NCBI RefSeq assembly: GCF_000429325.1 | Contig: NZ_AUBQ01000005.1 | Location: 186,001-250,000, forward strand | Direction of reading: 5' to 3' | DNA: 64,000 nt | Source of the DNA: Fundidesulfovibrio putealis DSM 16056 | Lineage (GTDB): Bacteria > Desulfobacterota > Desulfovibrionia > Desulfovibrionales > Desulfovibrionaceae | Shown here: in pieces, positions 14,508-24,184 of the stretch | How the letters are laid out: each line of letters begins with the position of its first letter | Position numbering within the stretch: the first letter of the stretch is position 1 | Made by a program: the position numbers and the translations under genes | The notes under the pieces: model-generated | The model's database searches: none | What the model saw: only the letters and a program-made list of their open reading frames with translations | What the model was told of the DNA's origin: nothing

Positions 14508-14675
14508 ATGTCAGAATACCTGTGGCTGCTGTCCGTAGCCGTTGCCCTCGCCATCGGCGCGGTTATTGCGTGGCTCGTCCTGGCCCGCCCCAGAGGGCGA
14601 GACTCTGTTCGCGTGGACTTCGATCACCACAAGGGCAGAGAGATGGGCGAACGCTTCATCAACAAGGAAAGATAG
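14508..14675 (+). CDS. Small single-pass membrane protein
   Basis: 55 residues, MSEYLWLLSVAVALAIGAVI..., a membrane helix at about 4-26 followed by a basic, cytoplasm-facing tail (ARPRGRDSVRVDFDHHKGRE). ATG at 14508 with GAAGG just upstream; TAG at 14673-14675. It is convergent with the broken nuclease gene. Function unknown. Confidence 0.55.
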   Translation: MSEYLWLLSVAVALAIGAVIAWLVLARPRGRDSVRVDFDHHKGREMGERFINKER

Positions 14676-14705
14676 GCCCGCAAGTCATTGAGGCCTCAAG
14701 GCCAC

Positions 14706-15229
14706 TCAATGCTCCTCGGAATGCCCCCGATGCGCTTCCCGGTTCTCCCGGTAGAGCCTCGCCAGCACCTTGTCCCTGACGATAAGCACGTTCTCCGCGT
14801 TGCGCTCCTCGGCCGCCTTGGTGAAGTTGAAACTACCTGTGATTGCCGTTTCCCCATCAAGGACCATCACCTTGTTGTGCGCGATGGCGTGGGCGGCGTC
14901 GATGGACACTGGGATGCCCGCATTCTTCAGGTAGGTGGCCCCGGTGTACTTCTCGCCGCGCTGGCTCTTGTCGAGGATCGCCTGAACCTTCACGCCTCGG
15001 TCGTGGGCCTTCTTCAGCGCCTCTGCGGGGCGGACGTGAAGCTGTAGGCTTGAACCAGAATCGTGGACTTGGCACTGCCGATGGTCAGCACGATGGCGTC
15101 CTGCCCCCCGCCACGAGGGGAGAAGTAGACCTGCGCCGGGGCGTCCTTCAGAACAAGGTCGGCGGCATGGACGGGGACGGTCAGAAAAAGGAACAGGAAT
15201 AGGGCGGATGCAATGCGGTTCATGTCCAT
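14706..15229 (-). pseudogene. Phospholipase-D-type (Nuc-like) endonuclease gene, frameshifted
   Basis: The minus strand encodes a signal peptide (MNRIASALFLFLFLTVPVHA), then ADLVLKDAPAQVYFSPRGGG...ILVQAYSFTSAP. The frame then breaks near 15,015 (giving QRR-stop) and resumes as ALKKAHDRGVKVQAIL...AHNKVMVLDGETAITGSFNF, carrying the single HKD motif of Nuc-like phospholipase-D nucleases. Related proteins normally read SAPIAEALKKA here, which fits a 4-base deletion. Such nucleases occur on conjugative plasmids and in sulfate-reducer periplasms. A sequencing error cannot be excluded. Confidence 0.8.
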
Positions 15230-15478
15230 CGGTTACATTGAGAGAGAGCTGGGGGCAAGATGGAGGAGCCAGACAGCATTGCTAAAGTTGACCGATACGC
15301 CAAAGAGCAAGCTAGGCAAAAATAGACATTGAGTCGCTGACGGCAGGAATGGACAAGGGGAGGGCGAATGCCGCTCCCGCAATTCCAAGCCGTGTATTTA
15401 TGGCCCACAGGATGGCCCATAGGAAAAATTTGCAAGAAAAAATGGGCCACGATTTTCACCGTAACCCATTGTTTTCTT

Positions 15479-15555
15479 TGGTCGGGGCGGCGAGATTTGA
15501 ACTCACGGCCCCCTGCGCCCAAGGCAGGTGCGCTACCAGGCTGCGCTACGCCCCG
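15479..15555 (-). tRNA. tRNA-Pro (anticodon UGG), CCA encoded
   Basis: On the minus strand the 77 nt from 15555 to 15479 fold as a full cloverleaf. The acceptor arms are CGGGGCG and CGCCCCG, then A73 and an encoded CCA (15481-15479). The anticodon stem CCTGC/GCAGG encloses the loop CTTGGGC (anticodon TGG), and the T arm contains GTTCAAATC. All DNA to the left of its 3' end up to the window edge is accessory in character, so this tRNA is a likely integration site for the island. Confidence 0.95.
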
Positions 15556-15617
15556 ACATGAACTCCCAACCCTAGTGGATTATGCGGGGCATGGCAAGCA
15601 CGGCTCCGGCTGGCGGG

Positions 15618-17360
15618 TCAGCCCCCGGATTCGGCGTAGTTGGCCACGGACACCATGAAGTACCGCAGCGGCATGTCCTCCGAAGGTGAGAGCGGGGTGA
15701 TGGTCACATTGAGCGTCGCCGCGTATCCGTCCATGCCCACTTCGGCGCAGATGGTCTGTCCGGGCCGGGGCGGCCAGCCATCCTGGCTGTTCCTGATCCT
15801 GCACCGTGTTCCTTCCAGCGGTTCCTGGCCTGCGCCCAGCATCCTGGCGATGAGGCGGTTGGCCGACAGGACGCGCAAGTCTTCGTCCAGCATGGCCAGC
15901 CCGTGCGGCCCGTGCGTGAACGCCTCTTTCCATTCGCGGTTGAGCTGCAATATCCGGCGCTTGAACTCCTCGTTTTCGGTCACGTCGATGATGAGCGAGT
16001 GCAGCACGTTGCGTCCGCCGTGCTTCATGAGCGACGTGCGCGTCTCCACGTCGCGGAGGTCTCCGTTGGCCAGCCTGTGCCGGAAACGGAACAGGGTTTT
16101 GTCGAGCGCGCGGGCTTCCCGCAGTTTCTCGGCCAGCTCATCGGGAGGCAGGACGTTGATGTCGCCGATGGTTTTGCTGCGGATTTCGTGGCTGGAGTAC
16201 CCGTAAAAGGCGCAGGCAGCCGGGTTGGCGTCCAGGATGGCCCCGGACTCCGCGTCGATGAGCAGCTGGACCGTGCAATTGGTCATGAAGAGGTTCTTGT
16301 AGCGCGATTCCGAGTCACGCATGGCCAGCTCGGAGGCCTTGGCGTCGGTGATGTCCAGCCACGATCCGACGATCTCCCGGGGCTTGCCGTCCTCGTCGCG
16401 CACCAGGCGCAGGTCGTCGCGGATGAAGCGCCACCCGCCGTTGCCGTGGCGGAAACGGAACTCCTGCGTCAGGTGGCCCTGCTCGAAAAGAAGCGGCAAG
16501 CGCTCAAACAGGCGTTCCCTTTCGCCGGGATACAGGTTTGCGAACCAGTAGTCCGAAGAGCCGATGAAGGATTGCGGCGCGTGCCCGAACAGGCTCTGCA
16601 TGTTGTCTGAAATGTACGTGGCTGCGTAGCCCCCGCCCGCTTCGCAGGAATAGAGCATGGCCGGGCCAGTGGCCAGCAGGTGTTCGAGCCGTTGGCGCAC
16701 CAGGCGGAGCTCTTCCTCCACCTGCTTGCGCCCTGAGATGTCCAGGGCAACGTGGATCGCGCCCTTGATGCGTCCGTCGGAGGCGAGCACGGGGTTGCAG
16801 CGGGTGAGGAAAGCCCGTCCGTTGGGAGCGGTCACCTCACCCTCCAGGGATTCGCCAGTCTGCAAGACTGCGGGCATGAGGCAACCGTTGCAGGGCGCGT
16901 CCAGGCCGTGCGCGGCCTCGTAGCATGGCCTGCCAACGCAGGATGGCGCGTCGTTCAAGACGGAATCGGCGGATGCCGTGGAAAACCAGACCAAGCGCAT
17001 GTCCTGGTCCACGCATTTCACGGTGAGGCCGGGCAGGCTTTTGAGGATGGCGTCCTTTTCCAGGAGCGCCTCGAACACGGCCTGCGCGTTCTGCGCTGCG
17101 GGGGCTTGGGCGGGACTGGCGGTTGCCAGGCCGGGGCTGCGGAACTGGAACAGCTCCACGGGGGCGGTCCCCAGGGCGTTGCACAGCTTTTCGATGCACT
17201 CGAAGGAGGGCGACACCAGCCCCCGCTCCATGCGGCTCAGGTGCCTGTCCGAAATCCCCACCCGCTGCGCGAGTTGCAGCTGCGTCAGGCCGCGGCCAAG
17301 CCGCAGGGTCCTGAGGCGTGCCCCAAAGTGCTTTTTCACGTCAGGCTCTCCCTCTGGCAT
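15618..17360 (-). CDS. XRE-type transcription regulator with multiple PAS domains
   Basis: About 580 residues from the ATG at 17360; 17396 and a GTG at 17342 (after GAGGGAG) are alternatives. An N-terminal helix-turn-helix (LRLGRGLTQLQLAQRVGISD...HLSRMERGLVSPSFECIEKL) is followed by about four PAS domains: near 95-215 with a Cys-rich loop (C...CNGCLMP), 220-340, 345-460 and 465-575. No kinase, GGDEF or receiver domain follows, so it is a one-component sensor-regulator. It is divergent from the histidine kinase gene and may control it. Confidence 0.75.
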   Translation of the reverse strand: MPEGEPDVKKHFGARLRTLRLGRGLTQLQLAQRVGISDRHLSRMERGLVSPSFECIEKLCNALGTAPVELFQFRSPGLATASPAQAPAAQNAQAVFEALLEKDAILKSLPGLTVKCVDQDMRLVWFSTASADSVLNDAPSCVGRPCYEAAHGLDAPCNGCLMPAVLQTGESLEGEVTAPNGRAFLTRCNPVLASDGRIKGAIHVALDISGRKQVEEELRLVRQRLEHLLATGPAMLYSCEAGGGYAATYISDNMQSLFGHAPQSFIGSSDYWFANLYPGERERLFERLPLLFEQGHLTQEFRFRHGNGGWRFIRDDLRLVRDEDGKPREIVGSWLDITDAKASELAMRDSESRYKNLFMTNCTVQLLIDAESGAILDANPAACAFYGYSSHEIRSKTIGDINVLPPDELAEKLREARALDKTLFRFRHRLANGDLRDVETRTSLMKHGGRNVLHSLIIDVTENEEFKRRILQLNREWKEAFTHGPHGLAMLDEDLRVLSANRLIARMLGAGQEPLEGTRCRIRNSQDGWPPRPGQTICAEVGMDGYAATLNVTITPLSPSEDMPLRYFMVSVANYAESGG

Positions 17361-17475
17361 TGAGTCAACGCTCCAAACGGCCCGGAAAGACGCCATCCTG
17401 ATAGATCAATGTTGAAAACAATCCCACCAACACCCTCTTGGCTGACATTGCCGAGGTTTGCAACCTTCGCTTTTC

Positions 17476-18882
17476 ATGCAGGGCAGCCTGGGATACATAC
17501 GATTCATGCACGGACACCCACTGCTTTCGGCGCTTTTGGGCCAATTGGAATCCCTGGAGCGCTCCGCCAGGGAAATGCGCGTGCCGCTTCTGGCCGGGCA
17601 GGCCGAGGCCTTGCGTCAGTCCGTGCTGGGTGTGGTTGGGGAGCGCGCGGCCCTGGAGGACGCAGCCGCCGTGGCCATGGCCAAGACCAGGCGCCTGAAG
17701 CAGGCCTACGAGGAAAACCGCAGGCGCTACGAGAACACCCTGCGCGCCTTCGACCGTTTCCGTCAGGCCTTCGAGATTCTGGAATCCCTGCGCGCCCTCG
17801 ATGATCTGGCCGACGTCCTGGAGGCGCTGCGCAAGTTGTTCCGGGTGGACTCCATGTTGCTGTTCATGGATGCCGACGATTACGGACAATATCTCCCCGA
17901 GGTGATCTCCTGCGTTCCCCAGGACGTTTTGCGCGCCATGGCCGAGCCGGTGCTGGCCGCCGGGGGCAGGAGCTACGTGGGGCCGGTGGCCGCCGCGCCG
18001 CGCGGCCTGCTGACTCCCGCCCAGGCCAAGCGTTTCGGCTCCTGTTTCGCCTATCCCCTGGAAGACCGCTTCCATGAGGGGCGCTGGGCCGGCCTGCTCC
18101 TGGTGCTGGACGCAAGCCCGGAGCGCTACAGCCCGGAGATGGCCACCGACTACATGGAGCACTTCAGCGACGCCCTGCGCAGCGCCGTGGTGGGCGCGGT
18201 GGACCGCCTCAAGGCCGAGGAACTGCGCGAGGACGTGGAGCGCATCACCCGGCACGACCTGAAGTCTCCGTTGACGGCCATCCTGACCCTGCCGCAGTTC
18301 CTGCTGGAGTCCGACAACCTCACGGAGCGCCAGCGGGAGATGCTGCGCATGATGCTGGAGTCCGGGCGGCGCATGCAGTCCATGATCACGCTGTCCTTGT
18401 CGCTCTACCGCATGGAGCAGGGCGTGTACGCCCTGGCCCCGGAGCCCCTGGACCTCGCGGCGCTGGTGCGGGCCATCTGGAACGAATCTGGCGGACCGTA
18501 CCGCTCGGCGCACATGGAGCTTGAGCTTGTGGCCGACGAGGACCCTTTCCCGGCGCTTGGGGAGGAGCTCCTGTGCTACACCATGCTGGCCAACCTGATC
18601 AAAAACGCCCTGGAGGCGTCCAAGCCGGGCGAGGGAGTTACGGTGCGCCTGCGGCGCGAGCCGGGCCGGGTTGTGGTGGAGGTGCGAAACGGCAGGGACG
18701 TGCCCGAGGACATCCGGGCGAGTTTTTTCGAGAAGTACGCCACCTGCGGCAAGGCGGGCGGCACGGGGCTTGGTACGTACACCGCCCGGCTGATCGCCGA
18801 GGTGCACGGCGGGGACATCGCCCTGGAAACCGGCCAGGGCGAGGGCACCCTGGTCCGGGTGCGCCTGCCTATGCCCGCCTGA
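17476..18882 (+). CDS. Cytoplasmic sensor histidine kinase with GAF-like domain
   Basis: About 468 residues from the ATG at 17476 (17506 is possible; no good ribosome site for either). A helical N-terminus (to about 100) precedes a GAF-like domain (about 105-245, VDSMLLFMDADDYGQYLPEV...). Then come the dimerisation helix with phospho-acceptor H260 (ERITRHDLKSPLTAILTLPQ) and a HATPase_c domain (NLIKNALEAS, then GTGLGTYTARLIAEVHGG). There is no membrane segment, so it senses internal signals. No response regulator is adjacent. Confidence 0.82.
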   Translation: MQGSLGYIRFMHGHPLLSALLGQLESLERSAREMRVPLLAGQAEALRQSVLGVVGERAALEDAAAVAMAKTRRLKQAYEENRRRYENTLRAFDRFRQAFEILESLRALDDLADVLEALRKLFRVDSMLLFMDADDYGQYLPEVISCVPQDVLRAMAEPVLAAGGRSYVGPVAAAPRGLLTPAQAKRFGSCFAYPLEDRFHEGRWAGLLLVLDASPERYSPEMATDYMEHFSDALRSAVVGAVDRLKAEELREDVERITRHDLKSPLTAILTLPQFLLESDNLTERQREMLRMMLESGRRMQSMITLSLSLYRMEQGVYALAPEPLDLAALVRAIWNESGGPYRSAHMELELVADEDPFPALGEELLCYTMLANLIKNALEASKPGEGVTVRLRREPGRVVVEVRNGRDVPEDIRASFFEKYATCGKAGGTGLGTYTARLIAEVHGGDIALETGQGEGTLVRVRLPMPA

Positions 18883-18900
18883 ACAGGCGCGAAGTACGCA

Positions 18901-19947
18901 CTACCTGCCGCCGGTCAGCACCGAATAGACTGGCGGCGCGAACCGCCTGAGAGCCCAGCCCATGGCGTAGGTGATAGCCACCGTGGCTACGCCCAGCAGC
19001 AGGGCGTAGCCCAGTTGCGAAGCCGACCCGGACCCCACCAGCCCCCTCGTCCAGGTGGCCAGATAGGACAGCACCGGCTCGTGCAGCAGGTAAACGAAGA
19101 AGATGGACGGCGCGAGCTTCAGCAGCATGCGGCTCTCGCCCAGCCGGAGAAGTCCCGACAGCTGCCAGACCGCCACGCTCCCGATCAGTATGCTCATGCG
19201 CCAGAGCGGAAAGCGCCACGCGGTCTCGATTCCCCCCACCTGGATGGTGGAGCTCAGCCCGATGAGCGCGGCCCAGGCCAGCAGCACCGGCAGGCGAAGA
19301 CCCTGCCAACCGTCCAGGTCAGCCCGTTTCACGGCAAGCAGCCCGCCCAGGTAGAAGAAGAATGCTCCGCCGAAGTCTATGGGAATGCTCTCCTGCAGGA
19401 TGAAGTTCCAGCACAGCCAGAAGCCGCACAGGCCAAGGTACGGCGCGCGCCGCAGCATGAACCCGAAGGCCGGGGCCAGCAGGAAGAACACGAACAGGTC
19501 CCGCAGGAACCACAGCGGATAGATGAGCGGCAGGCCGTTCAAGCCCAGAAGCAGGCTGAACACGCCGCGTTCGCGCAGGTATGTGGTGCCCCCGATGCCG
19601 GGAATGCCCCCGGCGATCGTCAGGTAGGCGATCCAGAAACCGTTCACCAGCAGGAAGGGCAGGAAGATGCTCCTGAAGCGCTTGAACGCCAGGCGCGGGT
19701 ATTCTGCCAGGTTGCCGTCGTAGCGCAGGAAGAGCAGGTAGCCGGACATGGCGAAGTAGAGCGGCACGGCGGTCTGGAAGATGTGGCGGCAGAACACGTT
19801 GAAAAGGGCGTGTGCCAGGGGCGCTTCGGCGGCCATGTTGAACAGCACGCCCTTCTCCGAGTGGATGCCCACCACGCAGAGCATGAGCAGCGCGCGAAGC
19901 GCGGTCAGGCGGCGCGAGGTGGGGGCGTCGATCAGCGGGGTACTCAT
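18901..19947 (-). CDS. Acyltransferase family 3 membrane protein
   Basis: 348 residues, about ten membrane helices. It starts MSTPLIDAPTSRRLTALRAL with the R-A-x-x-M-L-x-V-V-x-I-H pattern of acyltransferase-3 (OafA/WecH-type) enzymes, where the early histidine (VVGIHSEKG) is catalytic. The segment YPLWFLRDLFVFFLLAP and the C-terminal FFVYLLHEPVLSYL are also typical. Such proteins O-acetylate surface sugars. The gene is convergent with the kinase gene. Confidence 0.8.
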   Translation of the reverse strand: MSTPLIDAPTSRRLTALRALLMLCVVGIHSEKGVLFNMAAEAPLAHALFNVFCRHIFQTAVPLYFAMSGYLLFLRYDGNLAEYPRLAFKRFRSIFLPFLLVNGFWIAYLTIAGGIPGIGGTTYLRERGVFSLLLGLNGLPLIYPLWFLRDLFVFFLLAPAFGFMLRRAPYLGLCGFWLCWNFILQESIPIDFGGAFFFYLGGLLAVKRADLDGWQGLRLPVLLAWAALIGLSSTIQVGGIETAWRFPLWRMSILIGSVAVWQLSGLLRLGESRMLLKLAPSIFFVYLLHEPVLSYLATWTRGLVGSGSASQLGYALLLGVATVAITYAMGWALRRFAPPVYSVLTGGR

Positions 19948-20017
19948 GAACGTCTGCGTCTTCTTGATGGAGGGCGCGGGGAGGCCGGACGGCGTCCCGG
20001 GCTGTCCCCTGAGGCGT

Positions 20018-20752
20018 TTATTTGGGAGCTTCGCCGCCCTCGGCCTGGGCTCCGGTCAGGCCGAAGCGGCGCTGGCGCGAGGCGTAGGCTTCAAGGGCGA
20101 GGTCCAGCTGGGCGTCGTCGAAGTCCGGCCAGGGCACGTCGGTGAAGTAGTACTCGGCGTAGGCGCTCTGCCAGAGCAGGTAGTTGCTGATGCGCACCTC
20201 GCCGCTGGTGCGGACCACTAGGTCGGGGTCGGGCTGGCCCGCCGTGAACAGCTCCGCGCTGAAGCGCTCCTCGGTGACGTCCTTGGCGGCCACCCCCTGC
20301 TCGATGAGCCGCTTGCAGGCCCGCAGGATCTCGCCGCGCCCCGAGTAGTTCAGCGCGAGGTTCAGCGTCATGGACGAGCACTTCTCGGTCTTTCGCATCA
20401 CGTGCCCCAGCACCTGGCGCACCGCGAAGGGAAAATCCTCCAGCTCGCCAAGCACCCTCAGGCGGATGTCCTGGTCCATGAGGGACTTGAGCTCGTTGTT
20501 GAGAAAGCGCACCAGCAGGTCGAACAGGGTGCGGATTTCGTCCTGGGGGCGTCCCCAGTTCTCCTTGGAGAAGGTGTAGAGCGTCAGGTGGGCGATGCCC
20601 AGCTCCCGGCAGCGGGTGACCAAACGCTTGGCGGTCTCTGTTCCGGCCTTGTGGCCTTCGCTGCGGCCGAGTCCTCGCGCCTGGGCCCAACGGCCGTTGC
20701 CGTCCATGATGACGGCCAGATGGCGGGGGAGCGGGCGGGTTGTTTCTGGCAT
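20018..20752 (-). CDS. uppS: Undecaprenyl diphosphate synthase
   Basis: 244 residues from the ATG at 20752 (MPETTRPLPRHLAVIMDGNG). This cis-prenyltransferase makes the C55 lipid carrier for peptidoglycan and O-antigen. Catalytic D17 lies in the VIMDGNGRWA motif. Also present are HKAG, LTLYTFSKENW, NLALNYSGR and the substrate-binding RTSGEVRISNYLLWQSAYAE, plus the final YASRQRRFG. Length is typical. Last gene of the pyrH-frr-uppS group, 228 bp after frr, with a repeat element between. Confidence 0.96.
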   Translation of the reverse strand: MPETTRPLPRHLAVIMDGNGRWAQARGLGRSEGHKAGTETAKRLVTRCRELGIAHLTLYTFSKENWGRPQDEIRTLFDLLVRFLNNELKSLMDQDIRLRVLGELEDFPFAVRQVLGHVMRKTEKCSSMTLNLALNYSGRGEILRACKRLIEQGVAAKDVTEERFSAELFTAGQPDPDLVVRTSGEVRISNYLLWQSAYAEYYFTDVPWPDFDDAQLDLALEAYASRQRRFGLTGAQAEGGEAPK

Positions 20753-20925
20753 CTGGGTTTCCTGTCGGTCGTAAGAGCGTCGGCCCCCAGGGCGGAAGCG
20801 TCCAGGGGGCCAGAGATACATTGCAGGCGCGGTCACCACGCCCGCTGAGGGAGCAGCCTTCAATCCCCCCAGTTCCGGCAAGGGCTTCGCGGGGGAGTGC
20901 GCGCGTGCGGACTCATGCGCGAAGC

Positions 20926-20980
20926 CGACAGCCGGGTCCAGGGGGAGGCTTCTCCCCCTGGCCGCCGGAGGCGTCTTCGA
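20926..20980. repeat. Intergenic GC-rich palindromic repeat
   Basis: The palindrome CCAGGGGGAGG-CTT-CTCCCCCTGG, followed by CCGCCGGAGGCG, sits between frr and uppS. Related copies are at 22.30, 27.66, 29.0, 30.0, 32.85, 33.67 and 62.88 kb. It could fold into a strong hairpin and act as an attenuator or mRNA stabiliser. Confidence 0.7.
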
Positions 20981-21535
20981 CTAGATTTCCATGATCTCTT
21001 TTTCTTTCTTGGCGAAGGTCTGGTCCATCTTGGCCACGAAGGCGTCGGTGGTCTTCTGGATGTCGGCTTCGCCCTTGCGCAGGTCATCCTCGGAGATGGC
21101 CTTGTCCTTCTGAAGCTTCTTGAGGGCGTCGTTGGCGTCGCGGCGGATGTTGCGCACGGCCACCTTGGCTTCCTCGGTGTACTTCTTGCCCACCTTCACC
21201 AGCTCCTTGCGGCGGTCCTCGGTGAGGGGCGGCAGGGCGATGCGGATGATCTTGCCGTCGTTGACCGGGGTGAGGCCCAGGTCAGACTTCAGGATGGCCT
21301 TCTCCACCAGTCCGAAGGCCGCGCGGTCCCAGGGCTGGATGGTGATGGTGCGGCTGTCCGGGGTGGACACGGAGGCGATCTGATCCACGGGAGTGGGCGT
21401 GCCGTAATAGTCCACCTTCAGGCCGTCCAGCAGGGAGATGGAGGCCCTGCCGGTGCGCAGGTGGGAGAATTCCTTTTCAAGGGCGGCCACGGCCTTTTCC
21501 ATGCGGGTCTTGGCGTCAGCAAGCACGCTGTCCAT
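20981..21535 (-). CDS. frr: Ribosome recycling factor
   Basis: 184 residues, the standard length. RRF splits post-termination ribosomes together with EF-G. The helical bundle N-terminus ([20 protein letters not shown]), the beta domain ([27 protein letters not shown]) and the C-terminal helices ([26 protein letters not shown]) are all conserved. It lies 12 bases downstream of pyrH in the normal bacterial order. Confidence 0.98.
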   Translation of the reverse strand: MDSVLADAKTRMEKAVAALEKEFSHLRTGRASISLLDGLKVDYYGTPTPVDQIASVSTPDSRTITIQPWDRAAFGLVEKAILKSDLGLTPVNDGKIIRIALPPLTEDRRKELVKVGKKYTEEAKVAVRNIRRDANDALKKLQKDKAISEDDLRKGEADIQKTTDAFVAKMDQTFAKKEKEIMEI

Positions 21536-21547
21536 GCTTCTCTCTCC

Positions 21548-22474
<927 letters not shown>

Positions 22475-22546
22475 TTTCTTTGGAAATAAAGGCGCGAGGG
22501 GAACCCTGGCGGGGAGGTGCTCCCCTCGCGGCGGCGTCGTGGTCAG

Positions 22547-22577
22547 AAAAAAACGGGCCTTTCGGCCCGTTTTTTAT
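22547..22577 (-). terminator. Intrinsic terminator of rpsB-tsf
   Basis: On the minus strand, just after the tsf stop, a perfect GC stem (ACGGGCC-gaaa-GGCCCGT) is followed by a run of seven T residues. The flanking A/T runs make it usable in both directions. Confidence 0.9.
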
Positions 22578-22579
22578 TT

Positions 22580-23182
22580 TTAGGCTTCTTCGCCCAGCTG
22601 CATGCGGACGAAGCGGCCCACCTGGATGTTTTCACCCAGGGTGGCCACCAGGTCGTTCAGGAGGGTCTGGATGGTGAGCTTGTCGTCCTTGATGAACGCC
22701 TGCTCCATCAGACAGACTTCCTTGTAGAACTTCTTGATGCGGCCTTCGACGATCTTCTCGGCGATGTTGTCGGGCTTGCCTTCGGCCTTGGTCTGGGCCA
22801 TGAAGATGGCCTTTTCCTTCTCCAGCACGTCGGCGGGAATGCCCTCAGGGGAGACGCACAGGGGGTTGGTCGCGGCGACCTGCATGGCCACGTTGCGCGC
22901 AAACTCCTGGAACTTGTCGCTGCGGGCGACGAAGTCGGTCTCGCACTTGATCTCCACCAGGACGGCGATCTTGCCGTTGGAGTGGATGTAGGAACCGATG
23001 ACGCCTTCGGAGGTGGCGCGTCCGGCCTTCTTGGCGGCCTTGGAAAGACCCTTCTCGCGCAGCCAGGCAACGGCCTTCTCGCAGTCGCCGCCGCAGGCTT
23101 CCAGGGCTTTCTTGCAATCCATCATTCCGGCGCTGGTCTTGTCGCGCAGGTCCTTGACCGCGCTGGCGCTGATCTGAGCCAT
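22580..23182 (-). CDS. tsf: Elongation factor Ts (short form)
   Basis: 200 residues. EF-Ts exchanges GDP for GTP on EF-Tu. The UBA-like N-terminus (VKDLRDKTSAGMMDCKKALE) and the core C-E-T-D-F-V-A-R-S-D-K-F motif are present. The second half is abbreviated compared with the ~280-residue E. coli form and ends near LNDLVATLGENIQVGRFVRM, as in the short Thermus type. It starts 4 bases after the rpsB stop. Confidence 0.96.
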   Translation of the reverse strand: MAQISASAVKDLRDKTSAGMMDCKKALEACGGDCEKAVAWLREKGLSKAAKKAGRATSEGVIGSYIHSNGKIAVLVEIKCETDFVARSDKFQEFARNVAMQVAATNPLCVSPEGIPADVLEKEKAIFMAQTKAEGKPDNIAEKIVEGRIKKFYKEVCLMEQAFIKDDKLTIQTLLNDLVATLGENIQVGRFVRMQLGEEA

Positions 23183-23186
23183 GATA

Positions 23187-23987
<801 letters not shown>

Positions 23988-24092
23988 GGGGCTCTCCTTG
24001 GGTTTTTTCCTCCACGCCGGGGTCCGTCCTCCGGCCCTTGCGGGCACCCGTGGGGGGTGTATTCCGGCGTGTGTGAAGTTGGGAAGCGGAGT

Positions 24093-24121
24093 TAGCTACA
24101 ACGTCCGCTCCCTTTTGGCAA
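24093..24121 (-). promoter_or_regulatory. Candidate sigma-70 promoter for rpsB-tsf
   Basis: On the minus strand TTGCCA (24121-24116) and TAGCTA (24098-24093) are separated by 17 bp, leaving a leader of roughly 100 bases before rpsB. The leader contains inverted GC-rich segments and could host S2 autoregulation, which is inference. Confidence 0.5.
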
Positions 24122-24184
24122 GTGGGATGTCCGGTGCGGGCGGGGGTTTTTTTCGTGGTGCAAATGGGGTAGGTCTCGCGCATC

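Noticed and set aside
1-15478. An integrase or relaxase gene to complete the island
   Set aside because: I looked for tyrosine/serine recombinase and relaxase motifs in all frames of this part and saw none; they may lie to the left of the window.
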